Shown here: positions 1-5,769 of the stretch, piece by piece
How positions within the stretch are numbered: the stretch's first letter is position 1
Layout of the letters: each line of letters begins with the position of its first letter
DNA from: Pseudomonadota bacterium
Lineage (GTDB): Bacteria > Pseudomonadota > Gammaproteobacteria > Enterobacterales > Succinivibrionaceae
NCBI GenBank assembly: GCA_023460615.1
Contig: JAEWPL010000208.1
Coordinates: forward strand, 1 to 6,175
DNA length: 6,175 nt
Direction of reading: 5' to 3'
Notes under the pieces: model-generated
The model's input: the letters and a program-made list of their open reading frames with translations, nothing else
What the model was told of the DNA's origin: nothing
Databases searched by the model: none
Program-made: the position numbers and the translations under genes

Positions 1-267
1 AAATCCTTTTAAATCCTCATCATGATCTTTAGTAGTAGTTTCAATCATCTGCTCAGGGGTAATACCTAATTGACCTGCCTTAATCATAACAGGGGTACCA
101 TGGCAATCGTCACCACAAACATAGTAAACAGTATTACCAATAGCACGATTAAAACGAACAAAGATATCTGATTGGATATGCTCAAGCATATGACCTAAGT
201 GAATTGGTCCATTAGCATAAGGTAGAGCATTAGTTACAAGAAGAGTTTTTTTACAATTACAAGCCAT
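1..267 (-). CDS. metG: Methionyl-tRNA synthetase, N-terminal part (runs off window)
   Basis: This is the first 89 codons of a class I methionyl-tRNA synthetase, the cytoplasmic enzyme that joins methionine to tRNA-Met using ATP; the rest lies beyond the left edge. The translation starts MACNCKKTLLVTNALPYANG and continues with the class I signature HLGH at residues 23-26, which is part of the ATP-binding site. It then reads MLEHIQSD, DDCHGTPVMIKA and GQLGITPEQMI, following the E. coli MetG N-terminus almost position by position as I remember it. The start at 265-267 is supported by an AAAGG Shine-Dalgarno (plus-strand 274-278) six bases upstream. The zinc-binding knuckle, the KMSKS loop and any C-terminal dimerisation domain would lie outside the window. 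It is transcribed away from the exonuclease gene. The two cysteines in the first five residues are slightly unusual but have no evident role. Confidence 0.95.
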   Translation of the reverse strand, partial: MACNCKKTLLVTNALPYANGPIHLGHMLEHIQSDIFVRFNRAIGNTVYYVCGDDCHGTPVMIKAGQLGITPEQMIETTTKDHDEDLKGF

Positions 268-754
268 GATTAGCCTTTATCAATAAATATTGGATAACTA
301 AAACAAATTTTAGCTATTTTACCATTATTTAGAGCGTATTGCTTTTACTCTTTGCAATCTGGACTAACTTTTGAAAATGTATGTATTATGAAAGGGGAGA
401 AAAAATATTTTTGAATAATTAAGTATACAAAATCTTGAATATTTATAGATTGATTAAATTCTTTATAAATCAGATAGTTAAATAAGTGTAATTTCAAAAT
501 TGAGTAATTTGGCTTGAATTTATTGAGTAATTTGGCACAGCTTTATTGCGTAAGTTGGACTTGTTTTAGATGTGAAGTAGGTGTTTTATTTAGGGTGATA
601 GCACGTGTCTTGTGCCTTTTTGTAGAATTTTTTATTCGCTCATTTATAAAAACAAAAAATTAGATCCTAATGCTCCTTTTTAAGCTTCAATACAGTTAGA
701 ATACAAATGAACAAAGAATAAATACTTAAGTAACCTAATTTAGTAAGGTTTTAT
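268..754. other. Divergent intergenic region between metG and the exonuclease gene
   Basis: This is 487 bp of very AT-rich DNA with no convincing reading frame on either strand. It must carry the promoters of the two divergent flanking genes, but I see no strong sigma-70 promoter for either. One weak plus-strand candidate pairs TTGATT (450-455) with GATAGT (473-478) at a 17-bp spacing, just ahead of the 23-bp tandem repeats described separately. A short GCAC/GTGC stem followed by five T (about 600-621) is too weak to call a terminator. The exonuclease gene has an AAGG ribosome-binding site at 745-748. Confidence 0.6.
499..567. repeat. Three tandem 23-bp repeats
   Basis: Three direct repeats stand head to tail with an exact 23-bp period (499-521, 522-544, 545-567). 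The first 15 bases of copies 1 and 2 are identical, ATTGAGTAATTTGGC. Copy 3 begins ATTGCGTAAGTTGG, differing at two of the first 14 positions. The other eight bases of each unit vary except for a T-rich end. A conserved core with a variable spacer suggests protein-binding sites rather than replication slippage, and 23 bp is close to two helical turns, so the cores would lie on one face of the DNA. One possibility is transposase-binding repeats from the end of a lost insertion sequence; IS21-family ends carry repeats of this kind. The other is a regulator array serving metG or the exonuclease gene. No transposase gene is nearby. Confidence 0.8.
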
Positions 755-1678
755 ATGAACAACAAAGATGAAGTTTTCCCTTTGGCAATGCTTGATAACA
801 TCAAAGCACATCCAGAGAATTACAGATTACTAGAAAGAATTCCTTTAACTATTGAAGGTGTGGATACACACTTTCCAATTCAATTAAATAAACCACTACC
901 AGGTGAAAAGATTTACAGTGTAGTTTTTTTAGATACCGAGACAACAGGTATTGATGCTACAAAAGATCATGTTATCGAATTAGGTTTAGTTAAAGCAACC
1001 TTTAGTTTAGACAGAAAGCTTATTTTGTCTGTTGATAAATACTATGACGAGTTTGAAGATCCTAAAGTGCCAATTCCTGAGGAAATTGTAAATCTTACAG
1101 GTATTACCGACGACATGGTAAAAGATCATAGCTTTGATGAGGATATGGTGGCTCAGTTTTTAGTAGGTCGACCTTTAATCGTAGCTCATAATGCAGGCTT
1201 TGATAGACCATTTTTTGAGAACCGTTTCCCTTCCTTAGCTAATTTGTCCTGGGCTTGCTCTTTAAAAGAAGTACCTTGGACACAATTAGGTTTTCCAGGA
1301 TCAAAACTTGAGTATTTAAGTAATTGCATTGGCTATTTTTATGATGCTCACAGAGCTTATGTAGATTGCTTAGCTCTATTGTGGGTGCTTTATAAAACTC
1401 CCGAAGCTTTTGAAATGCTAGTTAAAAGTGCACTAACACCATCTTGTAAGATGGTGTTGCATGGCAACACCTTTGCCATCAAAGATGTTTTAAAAGAAAA
1501 ACAATTTAGATTTGATGGTACGAATAAGACTTGGGGACGTTTTGTAAAAACTGTTGAAGAAGCTCAAAACCTTAAAAAAGTACTTACTGATACTTATAAA
1601 TCAGGGGAGGTAAATTTTGAGGTGGAGCTTATTGAGTTTAATGCTAAAACTAGATATAAACTCAATTCCAAAAAATAG
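755..1678 (+). CDS. DnaQ-like (DEDDh) 3'-5' exonuclease
   Basis: This is a 307-residue cytoplasmic exonuclease of the RNase T/DNA polymerase III epsilon fold, predicted to remove nucleotides from DNA or RNA 3' ends with two metal ions. All catalytic motifs are present. Exo I is FLDTETTG with D60 and E62. Exo II is VAHNAGFDRPFF with D150. Exo III is HRAYVD with H199 and D204, the DEDDh type. The segment VNLTGITDDMV (112-122) is also typical of the family. About 50 residues precede the nuclease domain, including ENYRLLERIPL (21-31). Roughly 80 follow it, including KDVLKEKQFRFDGTNKTWGR (243-262), a tail I associate with a subset of stand-alone exonucleases. It is too divergent to be the replicative epsilon subunit, so repair or RNA processing is more likely; the substrate cannot be read from sequence. 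The start has an AAGG site (745-748) six bases upstream. The gene is monocistronic, with a terminator at 1706. Confidence 0.88.
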   Translation: MNNKDEVFPLAMLDNIKAHPENYRLLERIPLTIEGVDTHFPIQLNKPLPGEKIYSVVFLDTETTGIDATKDHVIELGLVKATFSLDRKLILSVDKYYDEFEDPKVPIPEEIVNLTGITDDMVKDHSFDEDMVAQFLVGRPLIVAHNAGFDRPFFENRFPSLANLSWACSLKEVPWTQLGFPGSKLEYLSNCIGYFYDAHRAYVDCLALLWVLYKTPEAFEMLVKSALTPSCKMVLHGNTFAIKDVLKEKQFRFDGTNKTWGRFVKTVEEAQNLKKVLTDTYKSGEVNFEVELIEFNAKTRYKLNSKK

Positions 1679-1705
1679 AGGTTGTAGTTGTAAGTTTCAA
1701 AGATG

Positions 1706-1739
1706 TAGCTGTTAGTTAAAAACTAGCAGCTATTTTGTT
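1706..1739 (+). terminator. Intrinsic terminator of the exonuclease gene
   Basis: A 12-bp stem is formed by TAGCTGTTAGTT (1706-1717) and AACTAGCAGCTA (1721-1732), with one G-U wobble and an AAA loop. TTTTGTT follows at once (1733-1739). It starts 28 bp after the exonuclease stop codon and has the correct orientation to end that transcript. Confidence 0.75.
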
Positions 1740-1743
1740 CTTG

Positions 1744-1770
1744 AGTTAAAGCTTTAACTTTTGCTTTTTT
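1744..1770 (+). terminator. Possible second terminator: 16-bp palindrome plus T tract
   Basis: AGTTAAAGCTTTAACT (1744-1759) is a perfect 16-bp palindrome. It is followed by TTTGC and six T (1765-1770). As RNA it could fold with a four-base AGCU loop and a six-bp AU-rich stem. It may back up the stronger hairpin just upstream, or it may be a protein-binding palindrome. Confidence 0.35.
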
Positions 1771-1802
1771 GAGTTGATGAAATGACAGTAGCTATTAAGA
1801 GA

Positions 1803-1833
1803 ATAAAAAATCATTAGCTTTGTTTAAAAGCTA
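1803..1833 (-). terminator. Intrinsic terminator overlapping the nuclease stop codon
   Basis: Read on the minus strand, TAGCTTT (1833-1827) and AAAGCTA (1821-1815) form a seven-bp stem around a five-base loop. ATGA and six T follow. The hairpin lies within the last codons of the PD-(D/E)XK reading frame, and its TAA stop (1816-1814) overlaps the base of the stem. The presence of a terminator here suggests the nuclease part was the true 3' end of the original gene. Confidence 0.6.
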
Positions 1834-2329
1834 CAAACTTTTTAAATTCTTGATCAAACACTAAAGCATAGCCTTTAACGTTTCTGTCTGGTATTTGAGT
1901 ATATTGTTTTTCTTTTATCTGCTGTAAAGCTTCGTTTAACAGATCTTCTGCTGTCTTAGCAGATCCTGTCTTTCTAAATTTAAATTCAAATACAAGAGTA
2001 CTTTTGTTGTCAAAGTCTATGACCAAGTCAGCTCTGCATACAAGAGAGTGTTTCTCCTGCATTACGTTAAATTTCTTGGCATAAAGATAGCAAAAGATTG
2101 GATTAACCACATGACACTCATGAGTAAAGGCATTTTTTTGATAATCAAGAACGTTGAGAATAGTACTAAAGTACTCAACTTTTTCTAAAGGAGTCTCAAA
2201 ATTTAGCTTTGATAGTTCTTGATTAAAACTTGAAGTAATTAACTTTTCAGCATTTTTTAAAAAGGTATAAGTACTGTAGCTTTGCAAATGACGATCTAAT
2301 CTCAAGATTTGGAAACTTAAGATACACAT
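1814..2329 (-). CDS. PD-(D/E)XK nuclease domain, C-terminal piece of a frameshifted AAA-ATPase-like protein
   Basis: The frame encodes 171 residues and carries the C-terminal nuclease-like domain (PF08011 type) usually fused behind an AAA-ATPase-like domain. Candidate catalytic residues are intact: D101 in RADLVIDF, then E115 and K117 in VFEFKFRK. Q136 and Q137 in the following helix (ALQQIKEKQY) are typical of the fold, and VKGYALVFD (151-159) is the last strand. Such domains hydrolyse DNA in many families, but activity in this family has not been firmly shown. The first ATG (2327-2329) has no Shine-Dalgarno and lies inside the coding region of the upstream ATPase frame, which ends at 2247. 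The first roughly 20 residues are probably not real protein. I read this as the 3' part of a single gene broken by a one-base shift, not as an independent gene. If the shift is a sequencing error, the joined protein would be about 584 residues. Confidence 0.7.
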   Translation of the reverse strand: MCILSFQILRLDRHLQSYSTYTFLKNAEKLITSSFNQELSKLNFETPLEKVEYFSTILNVLDYQKNAFTHECHVVNPIFCYLYAKKFNVMQEKHSLVCRADLVIDFDNKSTLVFEFKFRKTGSAKTAEDLLNEALQQIKEKQYTQIPDRNVKGYALVFDQEFKKFVAFKQS

Positions 2330-2338
2330 CAGTATCTA
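2247..2338 (-). other. Frameshift zone joining the ATPase and nuclease frames
   Basis: The ATPase frame stops at 2247-2249. The nuclease frame is open only downstream of an in-frame TAG near 2338, so the shift lies between these points. Moving between frames needs +1, equivalent to one inserted or two deleted bases. The most likely site is the T6A5 tract on the plus strand (2253-2263). Removing one base there joins LYLFK directly to NAEKLI, a smooth helical continuation. No prfB-like +1 frameshift signal is seen, and a -1 slippery heptamer would give the wrong frame. Confidence 0.75.
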
Positions 2339-3569
2339 TTGCCTTTGCTAAGGTTAAATATCCAGTTTGATAGAGCATGACTTTAGGATCCATACTCTCA
2401 TAAGAGCTTGGATATTTAAAAGCATCCTCAGAAACCCAAAACTCAGAGTCTTCTTTAAAAGCATTATCAATATCAGAATCCAAAATTTTTTGGCAATTAT
2501 TTACAAGAATGGTTGGGGTCCCTCCCAACTCATACCAGTAGTTTTTAAATTTTGTTCTGGCATTGGAATTACAGAAAAAGTTAAGCACTGAAATTGTGGA
2601 AAATACATGAGATTGTGCATTTTCATCAAACGAATAGCCATCATACCAACTAGCTAATTGGTCTAATAAAGCTTCAATGTCACTGTCAGTGACTTGATCT
2701 TCAGATTTGTTTTGTAACAAAGTTACAGCCATCACCAAGTGATCATAAAAATACTTTTTTAATTCTGCACGAGTAAAGCCAACTATTGTTCCAAAGTCGA
2801 TAGATAATGAAATATCACTTATGGTATTGCCAAGAGTTAGCATGCTTACGTCTTTAAATCTTGTAATACCAGTGACAAAGATTTTTCTAAAATACTTGCT
2901 ATTTGATTTAATCAAGGAATAGAAGGATTTTAGGATCATTGAGATTTTGGATAGATAAGCCTCATGTTCACTTGTAGCTAAATCATTTGGAATATGAGTT
3001 AAAGGAAAGTCATATTCGTCAACTAAAAAAACTACCTTATTTTCACCTAACTTTTTAATTAAGTCCTCAAAAAGCATGGTGGGAGTAATTTTATTTGAAG
3101 ATAGCTCAACGCCAAATTTAAAAGCTATATCTTTGATGAAATTGCAGAAATTGTAATTAAAGAATTGTGCATAAACTTCGGTTTTGTCATTATTTCTAAG
3201 ATCAGGGCGAACATCACAAATATATGCTGTGGTATCAGTATCAAATGTTGAAAAATCAATGTGAATAACTTTATATTCACCTTCATCCTTCCAAAGTTTT
3301 TCAATAGCTAAACCTTTAAAATAGGACTCTTTTAAATTACCATCTGCATCCACAAATGGTTTTACTCCATGAGTAAATAGTTCTTCTAAGGTGGATACTA
3401 TAGTTGATTTACCAAATCTTCTAGGTCTTGTTAAAAGTATTGGCTTTCTGTCTAATGCTAACTTGTAAATAAGGTCGGTTTTATCGACATAAATCTGCTT
3501 GTGTTTAACTATAGTCGTAAAACTCTGACCTTCAGGCAGGCGACAATTTAAGAAATCAGCATCTAGCAT
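2247..3569 (-). CDS. AAA-ATPase-like domain protein (N-terminal piece, frameshifted)
   Basis: The frame encodes 440 residues and matches the AAA-ATPase-like family (PF09820) found as large paralogous sets in gut Bacteroidetes, Firmicutes and Gammaproteobacteria. Key sites are the Walker A-like LTRPRRFGKST (46-56) and Walker B VVFLVDEYDFP (179-189) with D184 and E185. Also present are VTGITRFKDVSML (232-244), where the sensor-1 region is expected, SWYDGYSF (307-314) and YQTGYLTL (400-407), all typical of the family. Together with the nuclease frame downstream it would give the usual ATPase plus PD-(D/E)XK architecture. The biological role is unknown; defence or mobile-element functions have been suggested for related proteins. 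The ATG at 3569 follows a weak GGA (plus-strand 3576-3578) at a spacing of six. The frame ends in a short unrelated tail (YLYLFKKC) caused by the shift. Whether a working protein is made is uncertain. It is transcribed away from the toxin-antitoxin operon. Confidence 0.85.
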   Translation of the reverse strand: MLDADFLNCRLPEGQSFTTIVKHKQIYVDKTDLIYKLALDRKPILLTRPRRFGKSTIVSTLEELFTHGVKPFVDADGNLKESYFKGLAIEKLWKDEGEYKVIHIDFSTFDTDTTAYICDVRPDLRNNDKTEVYAQFFNYNFCNFIKDIAFKFGVELSSNKITPTMLFEDLIKKLGENKVVFLVDEYDFPLTHIPNDLATSEHEAYLSKISMILKSFYSLIKSNSKYFRKIFVTGITRFKDVSMLTLGNTISDISLSIDFGTIVGFTRAELKKYFYDHLVMAVTLLQNKSEDQVTDSDIEALLDQLASWYDGYSFDENAQSHVFSTISVLNFFCNSNARTKFKNYWYELGGTPTILVNNCQKILDSDIDNAFKEDSEFWVSEDAFKYPSSYESMDPKVMLYQTGYLTLAKAIDTDVYLKFPNLEIRSSFAKLQYLYLFKKC

Positions 3570-3644
3570 ATTTAATCCAAAAGAAATTTAGGTAGTTCAA
3601 TTTTACTAAAACTTATACCTTAAACTTAACTACCTTCATCAAAT

Positions 3645-3658
3645 TTATCATTTGATAA
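3645..3658. promoter_or_regulatory. Palindrome downstream of the ATPase-gene promoter candidate
   Basis: TTATCATTTGATAA is a perfect inverted repeat with six-base arms around TT. It lies just downstream of the candidate minus-strand promoter and about 75 bp before the ATPase start codon, where a repressor site could act. In AT-rich DNA an inverted repeat of this length can arise by chance. Confidence 0.3.
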
Positions 3659-3666
3659 GTGAAAGT

Positions 3667-3695
3667 CATATCTTAAATCTTATAAAATTGGTCAA
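3667..3695 (-). promoter_or_regulatory. Candidate sigma-70 promoter of the ATPase-like gene
   Basis: On the minus strand, TTGACC (3695-3690, five of six consensus bases) is followed after 17 bp by GATATG (3672-3667, three of six). The -35 box is good and the -10 box poor. It would give a leader of about 90 bases before the ATG at 3569. Confidence 0.35.
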
Positions 3696-3723
3696 TATCG
3701 TGATTATTGATTCGCCTAACAGT

Positions 3724-3740
3724 TGTATTTTCAAAATACA
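3724..3740. promoter_or_regulatory. Perfect 17-bp palindrome upstream of the toxin-antitoxin operon
   Basis: TGTATTTTCAAAATACA has eight-base arms matching perfectly around a central C. It lies about 34 bp upstream of the candidate -35 box of the operon and within the divergent region shared with the ATPase-like gene. It has the form of a dimeric repressor operator. It lacks the CTG...CAG ends of a gammaproteobacterial LexA box. Autoregulation by the small first protein of the operon is possible but not shown. Confidence 0.5.
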
Positions 3741-3773
3741 CTCGATAGGTTAGAATTAAACAGTCTGGTAGAT

Positions 3774-3803
3774 TTGAATCAATGTTTTATTATAGTCTAT
3801 AAG
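3774..3803 (+). promoter_or_regulatory. Candidate sigma-70 promoter of the toxin-antitoxin operon
   Basis: TTGAAT (3774-3779) and TATAAG (3798-3803, five of six consensus bases) are separated by 18 bp. An alternative -10, TATAGT, sits at 3791-3796. Transcription from the first would begin near 3810, only about eight bases before the ATG at 3818. The message would then be almost leaderless. Confidence 0.4.
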
Positions 3804-3817
3804 TTGGTATTCAATCG

Positions 3818-4231
3818 ATGTTGTATGTGTCTGGAGTGTATGCTTTAAATTTACCTTGCAAATTAGATTTGCAGGGAGATTGGCATATGTCTGCATTAGA
3901 TTGGAAAAAAATAACCTTCCTAAATTCTGCTGATAGCATCTACAAAGATTATGGCATCGAGCAGAGCTATTCAAATAGTTTAGTAAATTTATATAACGTA
4001 AATAAAGCAAATTACATTAGAGCATGTCTTGATTTGTTAGAACAAGGTAAATTCTCGCTTTTAAAAACATTCATGCATAAATGGCTAGATACCGATGACA
4101 AAAAGTTGTTATCTGAAATATTTAGTCAAGTGTCAAAGCTCTCAACTTCTGATAAGTGGTCTGAAATTGATGATTTTATGTGTCATGAGTATATGATGAA
4201 GTGGGTGAGGTTTAAAAATGGAACAATCTAA
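3818..4231 (+). CDS. Small unassigned protein, putative antitoxin partner of the AbiEii-type toxin
   Basis: The gene encodes 137 residues directly upstream of, and overlapping by 14 bp, an AbiEii-type toxin gene, so the position is that of an antitoxin. I do not recognise a named family. It begins MLYVSGVYALNLPCKLDLQG, continues DWHMSALDW (21-29) and YKDYGIEQ (42-49), has a helical middle (NYIRACLDLLEQGKF, 65-79), and ends EIDDFMCHEYMMKW (116-129). No winged-helix DNA-binding domain is evident, which sets it apart from standard AbiEi antitoxins, and it is much shorter than they are. Tryptophan, cysteine and histidine clusters (C14, W22, H23, C122, H123) look like conserved structural positions. 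The 3818 start has no clear Shine-Dalgarno. A second in-frame ATG at 3887 follows GGGAG by eight bases and would give 114 residues but lose GDWH. I prefer the longer form because its N-terminal sequence looks protein-like. The antitoxin role is inferred from gene order alone. Confidence 0.7.
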   Translation: MLYVSGVYALNLPCKLDLQGDWHMSALDWKKITFLNSADSIYKDYGIEQSYSNSLVNLYNVNKANYIRACLDLLEQGKFSLLKTFMHKWLDTDDKKLLSEIFSQVSKLSTSDKWSEIDDFMCHEYMMKWVRFKNGTI

Positions 4232-4889
4232 AAGAGAGCTACATAAAACGGTAATTACAAACTTTTTGGCATTTTTAAATAAAAGTTCTGACCAATTTGT
4301 GTTAAAAGGTGGTACTTCTTTGATGATGTGCTACGGATTGAATAGATTCTCAGAAGATATCGATCTTGATGCAAATCATAAATTCCAATTTTTCAAAATT
4401 GTAGAGCAATTCTGCCAAAGGCAAAGATTTGAATACAGAATTGCTAAAGATACTACAACCACTAAAAGAGTATTTATTCATTATGATAAAGATCAGTACA
4501 AACCTCTGAAGGTAGAATTATCATTAAGAACACCTGTAGATTTTAATGATGTTAAGAAAATCAATGGAATTCTTGTTTATGATATTAATACTTTAGCTGA
4601 TCTTAAGATAGAAGCTTATTCACAAAGAGATGCTTTAAGAGATCTTTTTGATGTTGTTTTTATTTGCAAAAACTATTGGAAAGAGTTGAATTTACAAGTT
4701 CAAAAACACATTATTAGAGCATTTAGTATTAAAGATTTGGAATATGTAGACTATTTAGTAAATACGCAACAAGATCCATTGATTGATAATGAGTCACTAG
4801 CTAATGATTTTTTAGATATATTTAACGAGTTAGGTCTGTTATCTGATTACTCAAAACCTTCAATTGAAGTAACTAAAGAAAGTAAATAA
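4218..4889 (+). CDS. AbiEii/AbiGii-type nucleotidyltransferase toxin
   Basis: The 223-residue protein belongs to the AbiEii/AbiGii toxin family (PF08843, DNA polymerase beta-like nucleotidyltransferase fold). Its members act as type IV toxins and, in abortive phage infection systems, transfer nucleotides to targets such as tRNA. The signature is FVLKGGTSLMMCYGLNRFSE (27-46) followed by DIDLD (47-51). G31, G32 and the D47/D49 pair form the nucleotide and metal site. KVELSLRTP (98-106) may supply the third acidic residue (E100). DLKIEAYSQRDALRDLFDVV (128-147) is the downstream K...RD..D motif. It is shorter than the roughly 300-residue AbiEii prototype, mainly at the C-terminus. The catalytic residues look intact. 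Translation is probably coupled to the upstream gene: its ATG lies 14 bp inside that gene, with GAGG (4207-4210) seven bases before it. The target and the trigger cannot be seen. Confidence 0.88.
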   Translation: MEQSKRELHKTVITNFLAFLNKSSDQFVLKGGTSLMMCYGLNRFSEDIDLDANHKFQFFKIVEQFCQRQRFEYRIAKDTTTTKRVFIHYDKDQYKPLKVELSLRTPVDFNDVKKINGILVYDINTLADLKIEAYSQRDALRDLFDVVFICKNYWKELNLQVQKHIIRAFSIKDLEYVDYLVNTQQDPLIDNESLANDFLDIFNELGLLSDYSKPSIEVTKESK

Positions 4890-4920
4890 CTTTGTCTGTT
4901 CAATAGATTGCGTTAATGAG

Positions 4921-4970
4921 TGCATAGCTACTAAATGTAATAAAGCGTTAGTGTATTTTGTAACTATGCA
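4921..4970 (+). terminator. Possible terminator or long stem-loop after the toxin gene
   Basis: TGCATAGCTAC (4921-4931) can pair with GTAACTATGCA (4960-4970) over 11 positions with one mismatch, enclosing 28 bases. GTTTCGTTTT follows, an interrupted T tract. It starts 32 bp after the toxin stop codon. The loop is long for an intrinsic terminator, so the call is weak. A small TAGCT/AGCTA hairpin (4980-4992) follows it. The rest of the gap to mscL shows nothing else I can support. Confidence 0.35.
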
Positions 4971-5169
4971 GTTTCGTTTTAGCTGAGAGCTATTACCGTT
5001 AAGTTATAGTTTTCCCCATCATCGACAACTCATACCTTAAATGCTAATCCAAGCTTTCACCGTCTAATTGAATGTGTTCAAAGTCACTGTCTAACAAAAA
5101 TCTTATATACCAAAAAGTCTTTCTACCATTACAATTATTGAAAAATTTTTAAACACAAAAGGTGAGTTT

Positions 5170-5610
5170 ATGAAGAATATCAATCTTGTGAAAAGTGGAA
5201 CCTCATTTTTAAAGGAATTCCAAAAATTTGCTGTTAAAGGAAATGTAATGGACATGGCTATCGGTGTCATCATCGGTACTGCCTTTGGCAAAATCGTGTC
5301 CTCACTTGTTGCAGATGTGATTATGCCAATTATCAGTTTATTTGTAGGTAATATTGATTTAAAAGATCTTGCCATTACCTTAAAAGATAAAACTGAAACT
5401 AGTGCAGGTATTGAGTTGCACTACGGTATGTTCTTACAAAATCTATTAGATTTTGTGATTGTAGCATTTGCAATCTTTATCTTTATCAAAGTGATTATCA
5501 AGCTTAAGACTAAGCTCATTTCAGAAGAAAAAGCAGAAGATGCAGCTCCTGTTGTGCCAGAGGATGTAAAGCTACTTACTGAAATTCGTGACTTGCTTAA
5601 GAATAAATAA
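5170..5610 (+). CDS. mscL: Large-conductance mechanosensitive channel MscL
   Basis: This is an inner-membrane pentameric channel that opens when membrane tension is high and releases solutes during hypo-osmotic shock. The 146-residue protein follows E. coli MscL along its whole length. The amphipathic N-terminal helix LKEFQKFAVKGNV (14-26) leads into TM1 with the pore-lining GVIIGTAFGKIVSSLVADVI (32-51) and MP. The periplasmic loop (about 59-85) ends in the conserved HYG (84-86). TM2 is FLQNLLDFVIVAFAIFIFIK (88-107). The cytoplasmic bundle ends LLTEIRDLLK (135-144). The only clear oddity is an N-terminal extension of about ten residues before the S1 helix; E. coli MscL has 136 residues in all. 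The start is well supported by AGGTGA (5160-5165), four bases upstream of the ATG, and there is no closer in-frame ATG before the conserved helix. The gene appears monocistronic; I see no convincing promoter. Confidence 0.96.
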   Translation: MKNINLVKSGTSFLKEFQKFAVKGNVMDMAIGVIIGTAFGKIVSSLVADVIMPIISLFVGNIDLKDLAITLKDKTETSAGIELHYGMFLQNLLDFVIVAFAIFIFIKVIIKLKTKLISEEKAEDAAPVVPEDVKLLTEIRDLLKNK

Positions 5611-5745
5611 AAACTCCTAAAGATAAAGGCGTAAGTAAGAATTGCGCATTAAATGATCTTTAAAGCCAGCTTACTAAAATTTTAAACAGCACAAACAACT
5701 GCTATGAAAGCAAGCTTTTAGTCATTCTTTTCTTTTCAATCCCTA

Positions 5746-5768
5746 AAGTAAGGCTCAAGGCCTTACTT
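5746..5768. terminator. Perfect 9-bp hairpin after mscL
   Basis: AAGTAAGGC (5746-5754) and GCCTTACTT (5760-5768) pair perfectly around a TCAAG loop. There is no T tract after it on the plus strand, so it may act as a 3'-end stabiliser or part of a larger termination region for mscL, whose stop lies 136 bp upstream. It is separated from the next hairpin by a single base. Confidence 0.45.
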
Positions 5769-5769
5769 A

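Noticed and set aside
499..567. CRISPR array
   Set aside because: The unit period is only 23 bp with eight-base variable parts, far too short for CRISPR spacers, and there are no cas genes.
2247..2338. Programmed ribosomal frameshift between the ATPase and nuclease frames
   Set aside because: The required shift is +1. The A-rich tract would favour -1 slippage, and no prfB-like CTT-TGA context or Shine-Dalgarno stimulator is seen. A one-base indel is simpler.
2367..2591. 74-codon plus-strand frame
   Set aside because: It lies antisense within the ATPase-like coding region, has no family features and no ribosome-binding site. It is a shadow of the real gene.
3724..3740. LexA (SOS) box
   Set aside because: The palindrome lacks the CTG and CAG half-site ends needed for a gammaproteobacterial LexA site.
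3756..4010. 84-codon minus-strand frame
   Set aside because: It is antisense to the start of the putative antitoxin gene and its promoter, with no protein-like motif. The plus-strand operon explains the region better.
5103..5375. 90-codon minus-strand frame
   Set aside because: It is antisense to the mscL start. The mscL frame is certain, and this frame is its complement.
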